Origin: JAYVYM01 sp046593925 | Lineage (GTDB): Bacteria; Actinomycetota; Actinomycetes; Mycobacteriales; SCTD01 | Length of the DNA stretch: 35,446 bases | NCBI GenBank assembly: GCA_046593925.1 | Contig: JBKJQN010000037.1 | Coordinates: forward strand, 1 to 35,446 | Direction: 5' to 3' | Part shown: positions 16,021 to 23,907 of the stretch, one piece after another | Numbering within the stretch: the first letter of the stretch is position 1 | Layout: each line of letters opens with the position of its first letter | The notes under the pieces: generated by a model | Database searches by the model: none | Seen by the model: only the letters and a program-made list of their open reading frames with translations | Told to the model about the DNA's origin: nothing | Program-made: the position numbers and the translations under genes

Positions 16021-16140
16021 TCAGTGTTCGAGCGCGACGACGTAGGGCAGCAGGGGCACGCGGGCGAGTAGCCGCTGGTCGACGGGCTCGCCGGCACGGG
16101 CACGCGGGCGAGGAGCCGCTGGTCGACGGCTCGCCAGCAG
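16021..16140 (-). pseudogene. possible 3' relic of a gene, interrupted by a tandem duplication
   Basis: On the minus strand a frame ends with EPVDQRLLARVPLLPYVVALEH and then TGA (16021-16023). It reads like the C-terminal tail of a larger protein, possibly methyltransferase-like, but there is no start and no domain. Upstream, the same VDQRLLARVP segment is repeated 44 bp away in another frame, so no intact gene can extend through it. Confidence 0.25.
16054..16140. repeat. two-copy 44-bp tandem repeat
   Basis: Unit 1 (16054-16097) and unit 2 (16098-16140) both begin GGGCACGCGGGCGAG. They share GCCGCTGGTCGACGG and differ by a few substitutions and one deleted base. The period of 44 is not a multiple of three. 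It looks like a recent tandem duplication in non-coding or decayed sequence. Confidence 0.7.
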
Positions 16141-16162
16141 GGCCGCCCGTGGCGCTGCACGT

Positions 16163-16198
16163 CTTTGTGTGTTGCCGTCCCCGTCACGGCACACAAAG
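16163..16198. terminator. CTTTGTGT/ACACAAAG hairpin
   Basis: CTTTGTGT plus GCCGT on the left arm pairs with ACGGC plus ACACAAAG on the right arm, with a 3-nt bulge and a 7-nt loop. It lies ~140 bp after the aldehyde dehydrogenase stop and ~290 bp before lpqY. It could terminate the lat operon or be a protein-binding site. Confidence 0.35.
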
Positions 16199-16334
16199 GC
16201 GGTCCGGGGGCGGCGGCACCACGCTGGGCAGCCGGTCAGCCACCTGGCATTGTGTGCTTAACCCGGAGCGGAAGCACCCGATGTACAGGGGGGGTACGCG
16301 GGGCGCACATGTCCGAGGCTCGTGACCGGCTGGC

Positions 16335-17876
16335 TCAGGACAGCCGGAAGCCTGCGTCGTGCGTGCTGGCGGTCTCGGTGTCCATCTGGGCCTTCTGCAG
16401 CTTGCCGGCGTAGTCCCAGTTCATCGACTGCCAGCGGGTGAACTGGTCAAGCACCCAGACGCCGCTCTGACGGGAGCCGTTGCCACTCTTGCCGTTGCCG
16501 CCGAACGGCAGGTGCGCCTCGGCGCCCGAGGTGGAGTTGTTGACCGACAGCATCCCGGCCGACACCCGGGAGCGGAAGTCCCAGACCGCCTTCGCATCGC
16601 GCGTGTAGATCGCGGAGGACAGCCCGTAGCCGTGGCCGTTGGCGAGCTCGACGGCCTCGTCGAAGGTCGAGAAACTCATCACGGGCACCAGCGGCCCGAA
16701 CGTCTCGTAGCGGTACAGCGCGTCGTCGGCGAGTACCCCACTGACGACGACCGGGTGTGCGAACACCCCTGCGTCCGGGTCACCGACGAAGCCCGTACGC
16801 GGGTTCGTGCTGGTGATGCGCCCGGTCGGGCCGTGCACGGTGTGGTGCGGCTGGATCTCGCCGAGCCACTTCTGGTAGCCCTGCAGGAAGCGCTCGGACA
16901 GCATCGGGCCGTACAACACGTCCTCGCGCGGATCGCCGACCCGGGCGTGCGCGAGGCGGCCGAGCAGCTTGTCCAGGAACGCGTCGTGCACGTCGGCGTG
17001 CACGATCGCCACGCCGAGCGAGGTGCAGCGCTGGCCGGCGGTGCCGAAGCCCGCGAACAGCGCCCCCTCCGCAGCGAGGTCCAGATCGGCGTCGGGCATG
17101 ACGACCATCGGGTTCTTGCCGCCCAGCTCCAAGCAGGGACTCTGCAGGTGCCGACCGCACAGCTCCCCGATCCGGACGCCGACCTCGGAGGAGCCGGTGA
17201 AGCCGACCTTGTGCACGAGCCCCAACTCGAGCGCGCGGGTCAGGCCCTCGAAGGTCGTCGGGCCGTCCGCGTGCACCGTGTTGAGCACCCCGGCGGGCAG
17301 CCCCCCGGCGACGAACAGCTGGGTGAGCGCGTCGCCGAGTGCGGCGGCGTACTCGGCAGGCTTCCAGACCACGGCGTTGCCGCACAGCAGCGCCGGTACG
17401 AGGTACCAGGACGGCACAGCGACCGGGAAGTTGCCGGCGGTGATGATCCCGGCGACGCCGACCGGCACCCGGAAGGTGAACAGCTGCTTGTCGCGCATCT
17501 CGCTCGGGACGGTCTGGCCGTACAGCCGGCGGCCCTCGCCGAGGAAGAAGTCGCAGGTGTCGACGATCTCCTGCACCTCGCCGCGGGCCTCCGCGAGGGG
17601 CTTGCCGACCTCCCGGACGATCAGCTGGGCGAGCGTCTCGGCGTTGGCCTCGACCAGCCGGCCGATCTGCGCGACGACCCGGCCGCGCACCGGCGCCGGT
17701 GTCGCGGCCCAGCCCGGTTGGGCCGTCCTGGCGGCCCGGAAGGCCTCGACGAGCTGGTCGGCGGAGGCCAGCGACAGGTGGGCCACGACGTCGTCGAGCT
17801 GCGCCGGGTTGCGGCTCTCGAGGGTGCCGCCGGTGCCATCGACCGGCGCGCCGGCGACGTGCGAGCGGACGATCAT
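16335..17876 (-). CDS. aldehyde dehydrogenase, probable L-piperidine-6-carboxylate (aminoadipate semialdehyde) dehydrogenase
   Basis: A 513-residue NAD(P)-dependent aldehyde dehydrogenase. The catalytic Cys is C284 (GTAGQRCTS), the general base is E250 (LELGGKNP), the oxyanion Asn lies in AGNFPVAVPSW, and the C-terminal motif is YETFGPLVPV. Its ATG at 17876 overlaps the lat stop (ATGA), so the two are translationally coupled. Lysine aminotransferase produces alpha-aminoadipate semialdehyde, which cyclises to piperideine-6-carboxylate. An ALDH encoded directly after it most likely oxidises this to alpha-aminoadipate (pcd function). That substrate is inferred from context. The enzyme family itself is clear from the motifs. 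Confidence 0.85.
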   Translation of the reverse strand: MIVRSHVAGAPVDGTGGTLESRNPAQLDDVVAHLSLASADQLVEAFRAARTAQPGWAATPAPVRGRVVAQIGRLVEANAETLAQLIVREVGKPLAEARGEVQEIVDTCDFFLGEGRRLYGQTVPSEMRDKQLFTFRVPVGVAGIITAGNFPVAVPSWYLVPALLCGNAVVWKPAEYAAALGDALTQLFVAGGLPAGVLNTVHADGPTTFEGLTRALELGLVHKVGFTGSSEVGVRIGELCGRHLQSPCLELGGKNPMVVMPDADLDLAAEGALFAGFGTAGQRCTSLGVAIVHADVHDAFLDKLLGRLAHARVGDPREDVLYGPMLSERFLQGYQKWLGEIQPHHTVHGPTGRITSTNPRTGFVGDPDAGVFAHPVVVSGVLADDALYRYETFGPLVPVMSFSTFDEAVELANGHGYGLSSAIYTRDAKAVWDFRSRVSAGMLSVNNSTSGAEAHLPFGGNGKSGNGSRQSGVWVLDQFTRWQSMNWDYAGKLQKAQMDTETASTHDAGFRLS

Positions 17877-19216
17877 GAGGTTTCCGTCACGGTGACGGTC
17901 AGCCGGGTGAGGACCCGGTCCAGCGCGGCGACGCCGGCCTGCAGGTCGGCGCCGGCCACCGTCAGCGCGGGTCGGAAGCGGATGCTGCGCGAGCCGCAGC
18001 CGAGCAGCAGGACGTTCTCCTCGTCCCGCAGCGCGTCGACGACCTGGCTGCGGAGCGCGCCGGTCGGCAGGCTGAACGCGCACATCAGGCCGCGGCCGCG
18101 TACGTCGGTGACCTCCGGGTGCCGGTCGGCCAGGCCGTGCAGCAGGTGCAGCAGCTGGGTGCCGGTCGTGGCCGCCCGGGCGATCAGGGCGTCGGCCTCG
18201 ATGACTTCCAGGATCCGGCGGGCCCGGACCATGTCTGTCAGCGAGCCGCCCCAGGTGGAGTTGATCCGCGACGACGTCGCGAAGACGTTGTCGGGTACCT
18301 CGTCGACCCGGCCTCCGGCCATGATCCCGCACACCTGGGTCTTCTTGCCGAATGCCACGACGTCCGGGGCGAGCCCGAGCTGCTGGTAGGCCCAGGCGGT
18401 GCCGGTCAGCCCGCAGCCGGTCTGCACCTCGTCCAGCACGAACAGCGCGTCGAACTCCCGGCACAGCCGCTGCATCGCCTGTAGGAACTGCGGGCGCAGG
18501 TGGTGGTCGCCGCCCTCACCCTGGACCGGTTCGGCGATGAAGCAGGCGATGTCATGCGGGAACTGTACGAAGGCGGCCCGGGCCGCGGCGAGTGCCTCCG
18601 CCTCGCGCTGCTCGACCGGCGCGTGCGCGCTCGAGACGTACGGCGACGGGATCCGCGGCCAGGCGAAGCTCGGGAACCGCTCGGTCTTCACCGGGTCGGT
18701 ATTGGTCAGGCTCATCGTGTAGCCGCTGCGGCCGTGGAAGGCGTCGCGCAGATGCAGCACCTTGGTGCCGAGCCCGCCGTCGCGGCCGTGCGCCTGGTTC
18801 CAGCGCGACTTCCAGTCGAAGGCGACCTTCAGGGCGTTCTCGACCGCGAGGGCACCGCCCTCGACGAAGAACAGGTGCGGCAGCGCGGGGTCGCCGAGCA
18901 CCCGGGCGAAGGTCTCGACGAAGCGCGCCATCGGCGCCGAGTAGACGTCGGAGTTGGCCGGCTTGTTCATCGCCGCTTCGAGCAGGTCGGCGCGGAACCG
19001 CTCGTCCTCGGCCAGCGCCGGGTGGTTCATCCCGAGCGCGTTGCTGGCATAGAAGGTGAACAGGTCCAGGAAGCTGCGCCCGGTGCGGGCGTCGACCAGC
19101 TGCGAGCCCCGCGACGCGCCGAGGTCGAGCACCAGGTCGAAGCCGTCCACGAGCATCGAGCGACCGAGCACGGCATGCACGTCAGCGGGCGCCACGGGCC
19201 CGAGCAGGGTGGTCAT
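17873..19216 (-). CDS. lat: L-lysine 6-aminotransferase
   Basis: A 447-residue class III PLP aminotransferase that transfers the epsilon-amino group of lysine to 2-oxoglutarate. Sequence is very close to M. tuberculosis Rv3290c: VLGRSMLVDGFD, MNKPANSDVYS, FVETFARVLGDPALPHLFFV, EGGALAVENALK, HGRSGYT, FDALFVLDEVQTGCGLTGTA and NSTWGGSLTDMVRARRILE. The PLP lysine lies in FGKKTQVCG (K291/K292). The start is ATG 19216, with a TACGAT -10 box 6 nt upstream and no ribosome site. It is divergent from the amidohydrolase gene and followed by the coupled aldehyde dehydrogenase, giving lysine to alpha-aminoadipate conversion. Confidence 0.95.
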   Translation of the reverse strand: MTTLLGPVAPADVHAVLGRSMLVDGFDLVLDLGASRGSQLVDARTGRSFLDLFTFYASNALGMNHPALAEDERFRADLLEAAMNKPANSDVYSAPMARFVETFARVLGDPALPHLFFVEGGALAVENALKVAFDWKSRWNQAHGRDGGLGTKVLHLRDAFHGRSGYTMSLTNTDPVKTERFPSFAWPRIPSPYVSSAHAPVEQREAEALAAARAAFVQFPHDIACFIAEPVQGEGGDHHLRPQFLQAMQRLCREFDALFVLDEVQTGCGLTGTAWAYQQLGLAPDVVAFGKKTQVCGIMAGGRVDEVPDNVFATSSRINSTWGGSLTDMVRARRILEVIEADALIARAATTGTQLLHLLHGLADRHPEVTDVRGRGLMCAFSLPTGALRSQVVDALRDEENVLLLGCGSRSIRFRPALTVAGADLQAGVAALDRVLTRLTVTVTETS

Positions 19217-19222
19217 GGCGGG

Positions 19223-19228
19223 ATCGTA
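19223..19228 (-). promoter_or_regulatory. -10 box for leaderless lat transcript
   Basis: On the minus strand TACGAT is followed by 6 nt and the lat ATG. It is part of a 100-bp divergent promoter region shared with the amidohydrolase gene. Confidence 0.6.
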
Positions 19229-19304
19229 CCGGGAGGAACGCCGTCGTAGCAGCAGGCTGACCGCAGATCCTCCCGTGTGAGGGCGCTTGTCCGGACCGGC
19301 TGCC

Positions 19305-19310
19305 TACGCT
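19305..19310 (+). promoter_or_regulatory. -10 box for leaderless amidohydrolase transcript
   Basis: TACGCT is followed by 6 nt and the GTG at 19317. It decides this start over the in-frame ATG-type codon at 19287, which lies upstream of the box. Confidence 0.6.
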
Positions 19311-19316
19311 CAGGCC

Positions 19317-20885
19317 GTGACGACGACGTTGTTCCGCCGTGGCCGGGTGCGTTCCTCCAGCGACCCGTTCGCCACCGCCCTGCTCGTCGACGGCGACACC
19401 GTCGCGTGGGTGGGCTCGGAGGGTGCCGCCGACCAGATGAGCGCCGACCAGGTGGTCGAGCTCGACGACGCCTGGGTGGCCCCGGCGTTCGTCGACGCGC
19501 ACGTCCACGCCACCGCCACCGGGCTCGCCCTGACCGGCCTGGACCTCACGGGTGCACCGTCGCTCGCGGTAGCCCTCGACCGGGTCGCCGCAGCATCCCG
19601 AGCCGCCCACGGCGGCGTGCTGCTGGGCACCGGCTGGGACGACAGCAGCTGGCCGGAGGCCCGACCGCCGACCGCCGCCGAGCTGGACCGCGCCTCGTAC
19701 GGGGGAGTGGTCTACCTGGCCCGCACCGACGTGCACTCCGCGGTGGTCAGCAGCGCCCTGCTCGCGGCCGTGCCGGGGGCCCGCGAGGCGGCCGGTCATC
19801 TGGGGGACGGGCTGGTGCGCACCGACGCCCACCACCTGGTCCGCCGCGCCGCGTACGAGTCGGTGCGCCCGGCGCAGCGGCGCGCGGCCCAGCAGCAGAC
19901 CCTGCTGCGAGCGGCCTCGCTCGGGATCGGCTGCGTGCACGAGTGCGGCGGACCCGATATCGGCGGGGAGGACGACTTCAGGCAGGTACTCGCGCTCGAC
20001 ACCGGCGTCACTGTCCTCGGGTACTGGGGCGAGCTGGACGCCGTCGACCGGGCCCGCGAGCTCGGCGCAATCGGGGCGGGTGGCGACCTGTTCGCCGACG
20101 GCGCGCTGGGCAGCCACACCGCCTGCCTGTCCTCGCCGTACGCCGACGCCGACACCTGCGGGCATCCGTACCTGAGCGCGGAGCAGGTCGCCCGGCACGT
20201 CGTCGCCTGCACGCTCGCCGGCCTGCAGGCCGGCTTCCACGCCATCGGCGACGCGGCGCTCGCGACCGTGCTGGACGGCGCGCAGGCCGCGGCGCAGCAG
20301 GTCGGACTCGCGCGGGTGCGCGCCGGACGGCACCGGGTCGAGCACGCCGAGTGCCTCACTGCGCACCAGGTGGGGCAACTCGCCGCGCTCGGCATGGTGG
20401 CCAGCGTGCAGCCCGCCTTCGACGCGCGCTGGGGCGGCCCCGACCGCATGTACGCGGCCCGCCTGGGAGTCGAACGGGCCGCGGGCCTCAACCCGTATGC
20501 CGCCCTCGCCGGCGCTGGCGTGGCGCTGGCGCTGGGCTCCGACGCCCCCGTCACCCCGTTGGACCCATGGGGGACCATCCGCGCGGCTGTCCACCACCGG
20601 ACGTCCGGTAGCGGCCTGTCGGCCCGCGCCGCCTTCTCCGCGCACACCCGCGGCGGCTGGCGGGCGGCCCGCATCGACGGCACCGGCGACCTGATGCCCG
20701 GAGCGCCCGCGACGCTCGCGGTGTGGCGGGTCGACGGCGAGCTGGTCGTCCAGACCCCGGACGAGCGGGTCGCCGGCTGGTCGACCGATCCGCGGTCGGG
20801 CGTGGCCGGGTTGCCCGACCTGCTCCGGCCCGACCCGCAGTGCCTGCTCACCATGGTCGACGGCCGCACGGTGTTCGAGGGCTGA
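19317..20885 (+). CDS. amidohydrolase family protein, YtcJ-like (amidohydrolase 3)
   Basis: A 522-residue metal-dependent hydrolase of the amidohydrolase superfamily. The metal-site motifs are AFVDAHVHATATG (HxH), DGALGSHTA, FHAIGDAA, HRVEHAECLT and LGSDAPVTPLDPW. N- and C-terminal strands form the usual composite beta-sandwich (LLVDGDTVAWVG, PATLAVWRVDG). YtcJ-type enzymes have poorly defined substrates such as N-substituted amides or imines. The divergent placement with lat could suggest a role in amine or lysine derivative catabolism, but this is only positional. There is no signal peptide, so it is cytoplasmic. Confidence 0.85.
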   Translation: MTTTLFRRGRVRSSSDPFATALLVDGDTVAWVGSEGAADQMSADQVVELDDAWVAPAFVDAHVHATATGLALTGLDLTGAPSLAVALDRVAAASRAAHGGVLLGTGWDDSSWPEARPPTAAELDRASYGGVVYLARTDVHSAVVSSALLAAVPGAREAAGHLGDGLVRTDAHHLVRRAAYESVRPAQRRAAQQQTLLRAASLGIGCVHECGGPDIGGEDDFRQVLALDTGVTVLGYWGELDAVDRARELGAIGAGGDLFADGALGSHTACLSSPYADADTCGHPYLSAEQVARHVVACTLAGLQAGFHAIGDAALATVLDGAQAAAQQVGLARVRAGRHRVEHAECLTAHQVGQLAALGMVASVQPAFDARWGGPDRMYAARLGVERAAGLNPYAALAGAGVALALGSDAPVTPLDPWGTIRAAVHHRTSGSGLSARAAFSAHTRGGWRAARIDGTGDLMPGAPATLAVWRVDGELVVQTPDERVAGWSTDPRSGVAGLPDLLRPDPQCLLTMVDGRTVFEG

Positions 20886-20911
20886 AATTGCGCGACTGAA
20901 ACGCACCGTGC

Positions 20912-20946
20912 CTGACCTGCGACTTTGTGGCATACCTGCAGGTCAG
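20912..20946. terminator. inverted repeat after the amidohydrolase gene
   Basis: CTGACCTGC and GCAGGTCAG are perfect 9-bp arms separated by 17 nt. They start 26 bp after the amidohydrolase stop. They can form a terminator stem, but the right arm also ends 7 bp before a TTGACA box, so an operator is possible. Confidence 0.45.
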
Positions 20947-20953
20947 AGCATGC

Positions 20954-20984
20954 TTGACAGACGCCGCAGGCCGGCACGTACTGT
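20954..20984 (+). promoter_or_regulatory. candidate housekeeping promoter upstream of lnt
   Basis: TTGACA (20954-20959) and TACTGT (20979-20984) are separated by 19 bp, slightly longer than the usual 17. It would give a ~140-nt leader before lnt, in addition to the leaderless-type box at 21121. A small hairpin (CGACGGC/GCCGTCG near 21030) lies in that leader. Confidence 0.4.
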
Positions 20985-21120
20985 CTGCCACGCCAGCCGC
21001 ACCCCGGCGGCCCCCTAGACAACGGCGCGACGGCGGCACCCTGCCGTCGGCGTGCCGGTACGAAGGGTCGCCGGGCGGCTGGGCGTCCCTCACGTCACCG
21101 CCGCCGACCGTTCGAGCAGG

Positions 21121-21126
21121 CAGACT
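21121..21126 (+). promoter_or_regulatory. possible -10 box for leaderless lnt transcript
   Basis: CAGACT matches only the A2 and T6 positions of TANNNT. It is exactly 6 nt before the GTG of lnt, as at the other leaderless genes, and no ribosome site is present. Confidence 0.35.
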
Positions 21127-21132
21127 GGCGGC

Positions 21133-22659
21133 GTGACCAGCGTCCTGCGGGAGACCGGTGCGGCACCCCGGGGCGCCCGGGGCGCGGCCGTGGATCGAGG
21201 GCTCTGGCGGCTCGCGCTGGCGGCCGCTGGCGGCCTGCTGCTCGCCGCGGCGTTCCCGCCGCTCGCGCTGTGGCCCGCCGCGCCCCTGGGGGTGGCCGCG
21301 CTGGCCCTCGCGGTGCGCGGCGCGAGCGCCCGACGAGGCGCTCTCGCCGGTCTGCTGTGCGGGCTGACGCTGTTCCTCCCCTTGCTGCACTGGTCCGGGG
21401 CCGTCGCCGGGCCGGGCGCCTGGGTCGCGCTGTCGGTGCTGCAGGCCGCGTTCCTCGGTCCACTCGGGGCGGGGCTCGCCGTCACCGCACGACTGCCCGG
21501 CTGGCCGCTCTGGGGAGCCGCGCTGTGGGTCGGACAGGAGGCGCTGCGCGGCCGGCTGCCGTTCGGCGGCTTCCCCTGGGGCCGGCTGGCCTTCAGCCAG
21601 GACGCCAGCCCGCTGACGGCGCTGGCAGCGCTCGGCGGCGCCCCGCTCGTCACGGCCGCCGTCGCCCTGCTCGGCGGTGTGCTCGCGCTGCTCGTCACCC
21701 GCCCCTCACGACCGGCCCTGGTCGCCGCCGGGGCGCCGGCGCTCGCCCTGCTGCTCGCCGGGCTGCTGATGCCGACGCCCACCGACGGTCCGACCACCCG
21801 CATCGCCGTGGTCCAGGGCAACGTCCCGCGGCTGGGCCTTTCCGCGTTCTCCCAGCGCGCCGCCGTGCTCGACAACCACGTCGCGGCGACCCGCCGGCTC
21901 GCGCAGGACGTCCGGGCCGGCCGTGAGCGGGCGCCGGACCTGGTCGTCTGGCCAGAGAACGCCAGCGACCTCGACCCGTACACCGACGCCGGGGCCTACG
22001 CGCAGATCGACGGGGCGGTCCGCGACATCGGCGTGCCTGTGCTGGTCGGCGCCGTTGTCGGCGGCCCTGGGGAGCAGGTCAGCAACACCGGCATCGTCTG
22101 GGACCCGGTCACCGGTCCGGGAGCGACCTACGTCAAGCAGCACCCCGTGCCCTTCGGGGAGTACATGCCCTACCGCTCGCTGCTGCGCAGGTTCAACAGC
22201 CGCGTCGATCTCGTGCCGCGCGATTTCGCGCGCGGCGGGCGCACCGGCGTGCTGCAGGTCGGGCCAGCCCGGCTCGGTGACGTGATCTGCTTCGAGGTGG
22301 CCTACGACGGCCTCGTACGCGACGCCGTACGGGCAGGGGGCAGGCTGCTGGTCGTGCAGACCAACAACGCGACCTTCGGGCGCAGCGCGCAGACCGCCCA
22401 GCAGCTCGCGATGGGGCGGCTGCGCCCCGTCGAGCACGGCCGCGCCGTCGTCGTCGCCGCGACCAGCGGGATCAGCGCCGTGATCGCCCCCGACGGGGCG
22501 GTCGCGCAGCGCGCGGGCATCTTCACCGCCGACGTGCTGCTCGCCGACGTACCGCTACGCGACGACCAGACGCCCGCCACCCGGCTCGGCGCGCTGCCCG
22601 AGCTGGCGCTGGCGCTGCTCGGCGCCGGCGCCCTGGCCGTCGTGGCGGTGCGCCGGTGA
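21133..22659 (+). CDS. lnt: apolipoprotein N-acyltransferase
   Basis: A 508-residue membrane enzyme that N-acylates the lipoprotein N-terminal cysteine. The N-terminal half has about six to seven hydrophobic helices. The C-terminal nitrilase-like domain carries the Glu-Lys-Cys triad: E275 (WPENASD), K335 (YVKQHPVPFGEYMP) and C386 (ICFEVAYDG). A last hydrophobic helix (ALALLGAGALAVVAV) closes the protein. The start GTG is set by the homology limit, since the open frame reaches 21052 without a ribosome site. It overlaps the downstream polyprenol-phosphate-mannose synthase by 4 nt. In Mycobacterium the two domains are fused in Rv2051c, whereas here they are separate coupled genes. Confidence 0.93.
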   Translation: MTSVLRETGAAPRGARGAAVDRGLWRLALAAAGGLLLAAAFPPLALWPAAPLGVAALALAVRGASARRGALAGLLCGLTLFLPLLHWSGAVAGPGAWVALSVLQAAFLGPLGAGLAVTARLPGWPLWGAALWVGQEALRGRLPFGGFPWGRLAFSQDASPLTALAALGGAPLVTAAVALLGGVLALLVTRPSRPALVAAGAPALALLLAGLLMPTPTDGPTTRIAVVQGNVPRLGLSAFSQRAAVLDNHVAATRRLAQDVRAGRERAPDLVVWPENASDLDPYTDAGAYAQIDGAVRDIGVPVLVGAVVGGPGEQVSNTGIVWDPVTGPGATYVKQHPVPFGEYMPYRSLLRRFNSRVDLVPRDFARGGRTGVLQVGPARLGDVICFEVAYDGLVRDAVRAGGRLLVVQTNNATFGRSAQTAQQLAMGRLRPVEHGRAVVVAATSGISAVIAPDGAVAQRAGIFTADVLLADVPLRDDQTPATRLGALPELALALLGAGALAVVAVRR

Positions 22660-23408
22660 CCGCCAGCGGCCGGGTGCTCGTCGTCGTCCCGACGTACAAC
22701 GAACGCGACAACCTGCTGCCGATTGCCGCGCGGCTGCACGCCGCCTGTCCCGACGCCGACCTGCTGGTAGTCGACGACAACAGCCCCGACGGCACTGGGG
22801 AGCTCGCCGACGCGCTGGCCGCCCGGGAGCGCTGGGCGCATGTGCTGCACCGCGCCACCAAGGCCGGCCTGGGCGCGGCGTACATCGCCGGTTTCGGCTG
22901 GGCGCGCGAGGCCGGGTACGACGTCGTGGTGGAGATGGACGCCGACGGCAGCCACGCACCCGAGCAGCTGCCCCGGCTGCTGGCCGCCCTGGAGCGCGCC
23001 GACGTCGTGCTCGGCAGCCGCTGGGTGCCCGGCGGTGAAGTCGTCAACTGGCCGCGCTCGCGGGAGCTGCTGTCGCGTGGCGGCAACGCCTGGACCCGCC
23101 TGGCGCTCGGCCTGCCGCTCGCCGACTCCACCGGCGGCTACCGGGCGTACCGCCGGGAGGTGCTCGATGCGCTGCCGCTGGAGCAGGTTGCGTCGCAGGG
23201 CTACTGCTTCCAGGTCGACCTGGCCTGGCAGGCGTGGCGCGCCGGCCACACCGTCGTCGAGGTGCCGATCACCTTTGTCGAGCGCGAGCGTGGCGAGAGC
23301 AAGATGAGCCGGGCGATCGTCGTCGAGGCCCTGTGGCGGGTCACCTGGTGGGGCCTGCGTAGCCGCCGCTCGCGGCACCGGCTGGCCCGCCAGCCTGCGG
23401 AGCGGTAG
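22656..23408 (+). CDS. ppm1: polyprenol-phosphate mannosyltransferase (DPM1/Ppm1 type)
   Basis: A 250-residue GT2 enzyme predicted to make polyprenyl-phosphate-mannose from GDP-mannose, the donor for lipoglycans and O-mannosylation. Motifs are VVPTYNERDNL, VVDDNSPDGTGE, GLGAAYIAGF, MDADGSH (metal DxD), GGYRAYRREVLD and YCFQVDLAW. There is no membrane segment, like other soluble DPM1 proteins. The GTG start overlaps the lnt stop (GTGA), and its stop overlaps fxsA by 1 nt. The lnt-ppm1-fxsA order with convergent rbpA mirrors Rv2051c-Rv2050. Confidence 0.92.
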   Translation: MTASGRVLVVVPTYNERDNLLPIAARLHAACPDADLLVVDDNSPDGTGELADALAARERWAHVLHRATKAGLGAAYIAGFGWAREAGYDVVVEMDADGSHAPEQLPRLLAALERADVVLGSRWVPGGEVVNWPRSRELLSRGGNAWTRLALGLPLADSTGGYRAYRREVLDALPLEQVASQGYCFQVDLAWQAWRAGHTVVEVPITFVERERGESKMSRAIVVEALWRVTWWGLRSRRSRHRLARQPAER

Positions 23409-23842
23409 TGCCCGCGCTCCTGGTCCTGGCCCTGTTCGCGGGCCCCCTGATCGAGCTGTACGTGCTGATCCAGGTCGGGCGAGTGATCGGCGCGCTGCCG
23501 ACAATCGGCCTGCTGGTCCTCGTCTCGGTGCTCGGGGCCGCCCTGCTGCGCCGCGAGGGGGCCCGGACGTGGCGGGCTTTTCGCGAGGCGACCGCCCGGG
23601 GGAGCGTGCCGGCCCACGAGGTCGCGGACGGCGCGCTCGTGCTGCTGGCGGGGGTCCTGCTGCTCACGCCCGGCTTCGTCTCCGACGTCTTCGGGCTGCT
23701 CCTGCTGCTGCCACCCGTCCGGGTGCTGGTGCGCCGGCCCATGACGGCGTACGCCATGCATCGGCTGCTGGGCCGATCCGGCCGCGCGCCTCGCGGCCCG
23801 GGCCGGGGCCGGATCGTGGAGGGCGAGGTCGTGGACGAGTGA
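23408..23842 (+). CDS. fxsA: FxsA family membrane protein
   Basis: A 144-residue cytoplasmic-membrane protein. It has a first hydrophobic pair (LLVLALFAGPLIELYVLIQV; ALPTIGLLVLVSVLGAALL), the conserved LLRREGARTW loop, and further helices with LTPGFVSDVFGLLLLLPPVR, the signature of FxsA (suppressor of F exclusion in E. coli). A basic tail ends GRIVEGEVVDE. The function in actinobacteria is unknown. The GTG overlaps the last base of the preceding stop, so it is translated with lnt-ppm1. A strong hairpin follows. Confidence 0.88.
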   Translation: MPALLVLALFAGPLIELYVLIQVGRVIGALPTIGLLVLVSVLGAALLRREGARTWRAFREATARGSVPAHEVADGALVLLAGVLLLTPGFVSDVFGLLLLLPPVRVLVRRPMTAYAMHRLLGRSGRAPRGPGRGRIVEGEVVDE

Positions 23843-23857
23843 CCACCGGTGACGCCA

Positions 23858-23888
23858 CGAGCCGCGTCCCCGACAGGGACGCGGCTCG
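23858..23888. terminator. strong bidirectional hairpin terminator between fxsA and rbpA
   Basis: CGAGCCGCGTCCC and GGGACGCGGCTCG form a perfect 13-bp stem with a 5-nt CGACA loop. It lies midway in the 65-bp gap between convergent genes. There is no T-tract on either side, as is usual for actinobacteria. Confidence 0.8.
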
Positions 23889-23907
23889 CCGCGGCGCGGT
23901 AACCGGG

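Larger units (their letters stand above)
15871..16334. other. 464-bp intergenic region between lpqY and the aldehyde dehydrogenase gene
   Basis: It holds the lpqY leader and candidate operator, a 44-bp tandem duplication over a possible gene relic, and a CTTTGTGT/ACACAAAG hairpin. From about 16200 to 16334 I see no gene, only G-rich sequence. Both flanking operons read on the minus strand, so this is also where the lat-pcd transcript should end. Confidence 0.5.

Noticed and set aside
19287..19310. TTGTC followed by a -10 box, resembling the PafBC-dependent RecA-NDp promoter
   Set aside because: Only TTGTC and the -10 match. The RGTG part of the consensus is absent, and the downstream gene has no DNA-repair link.
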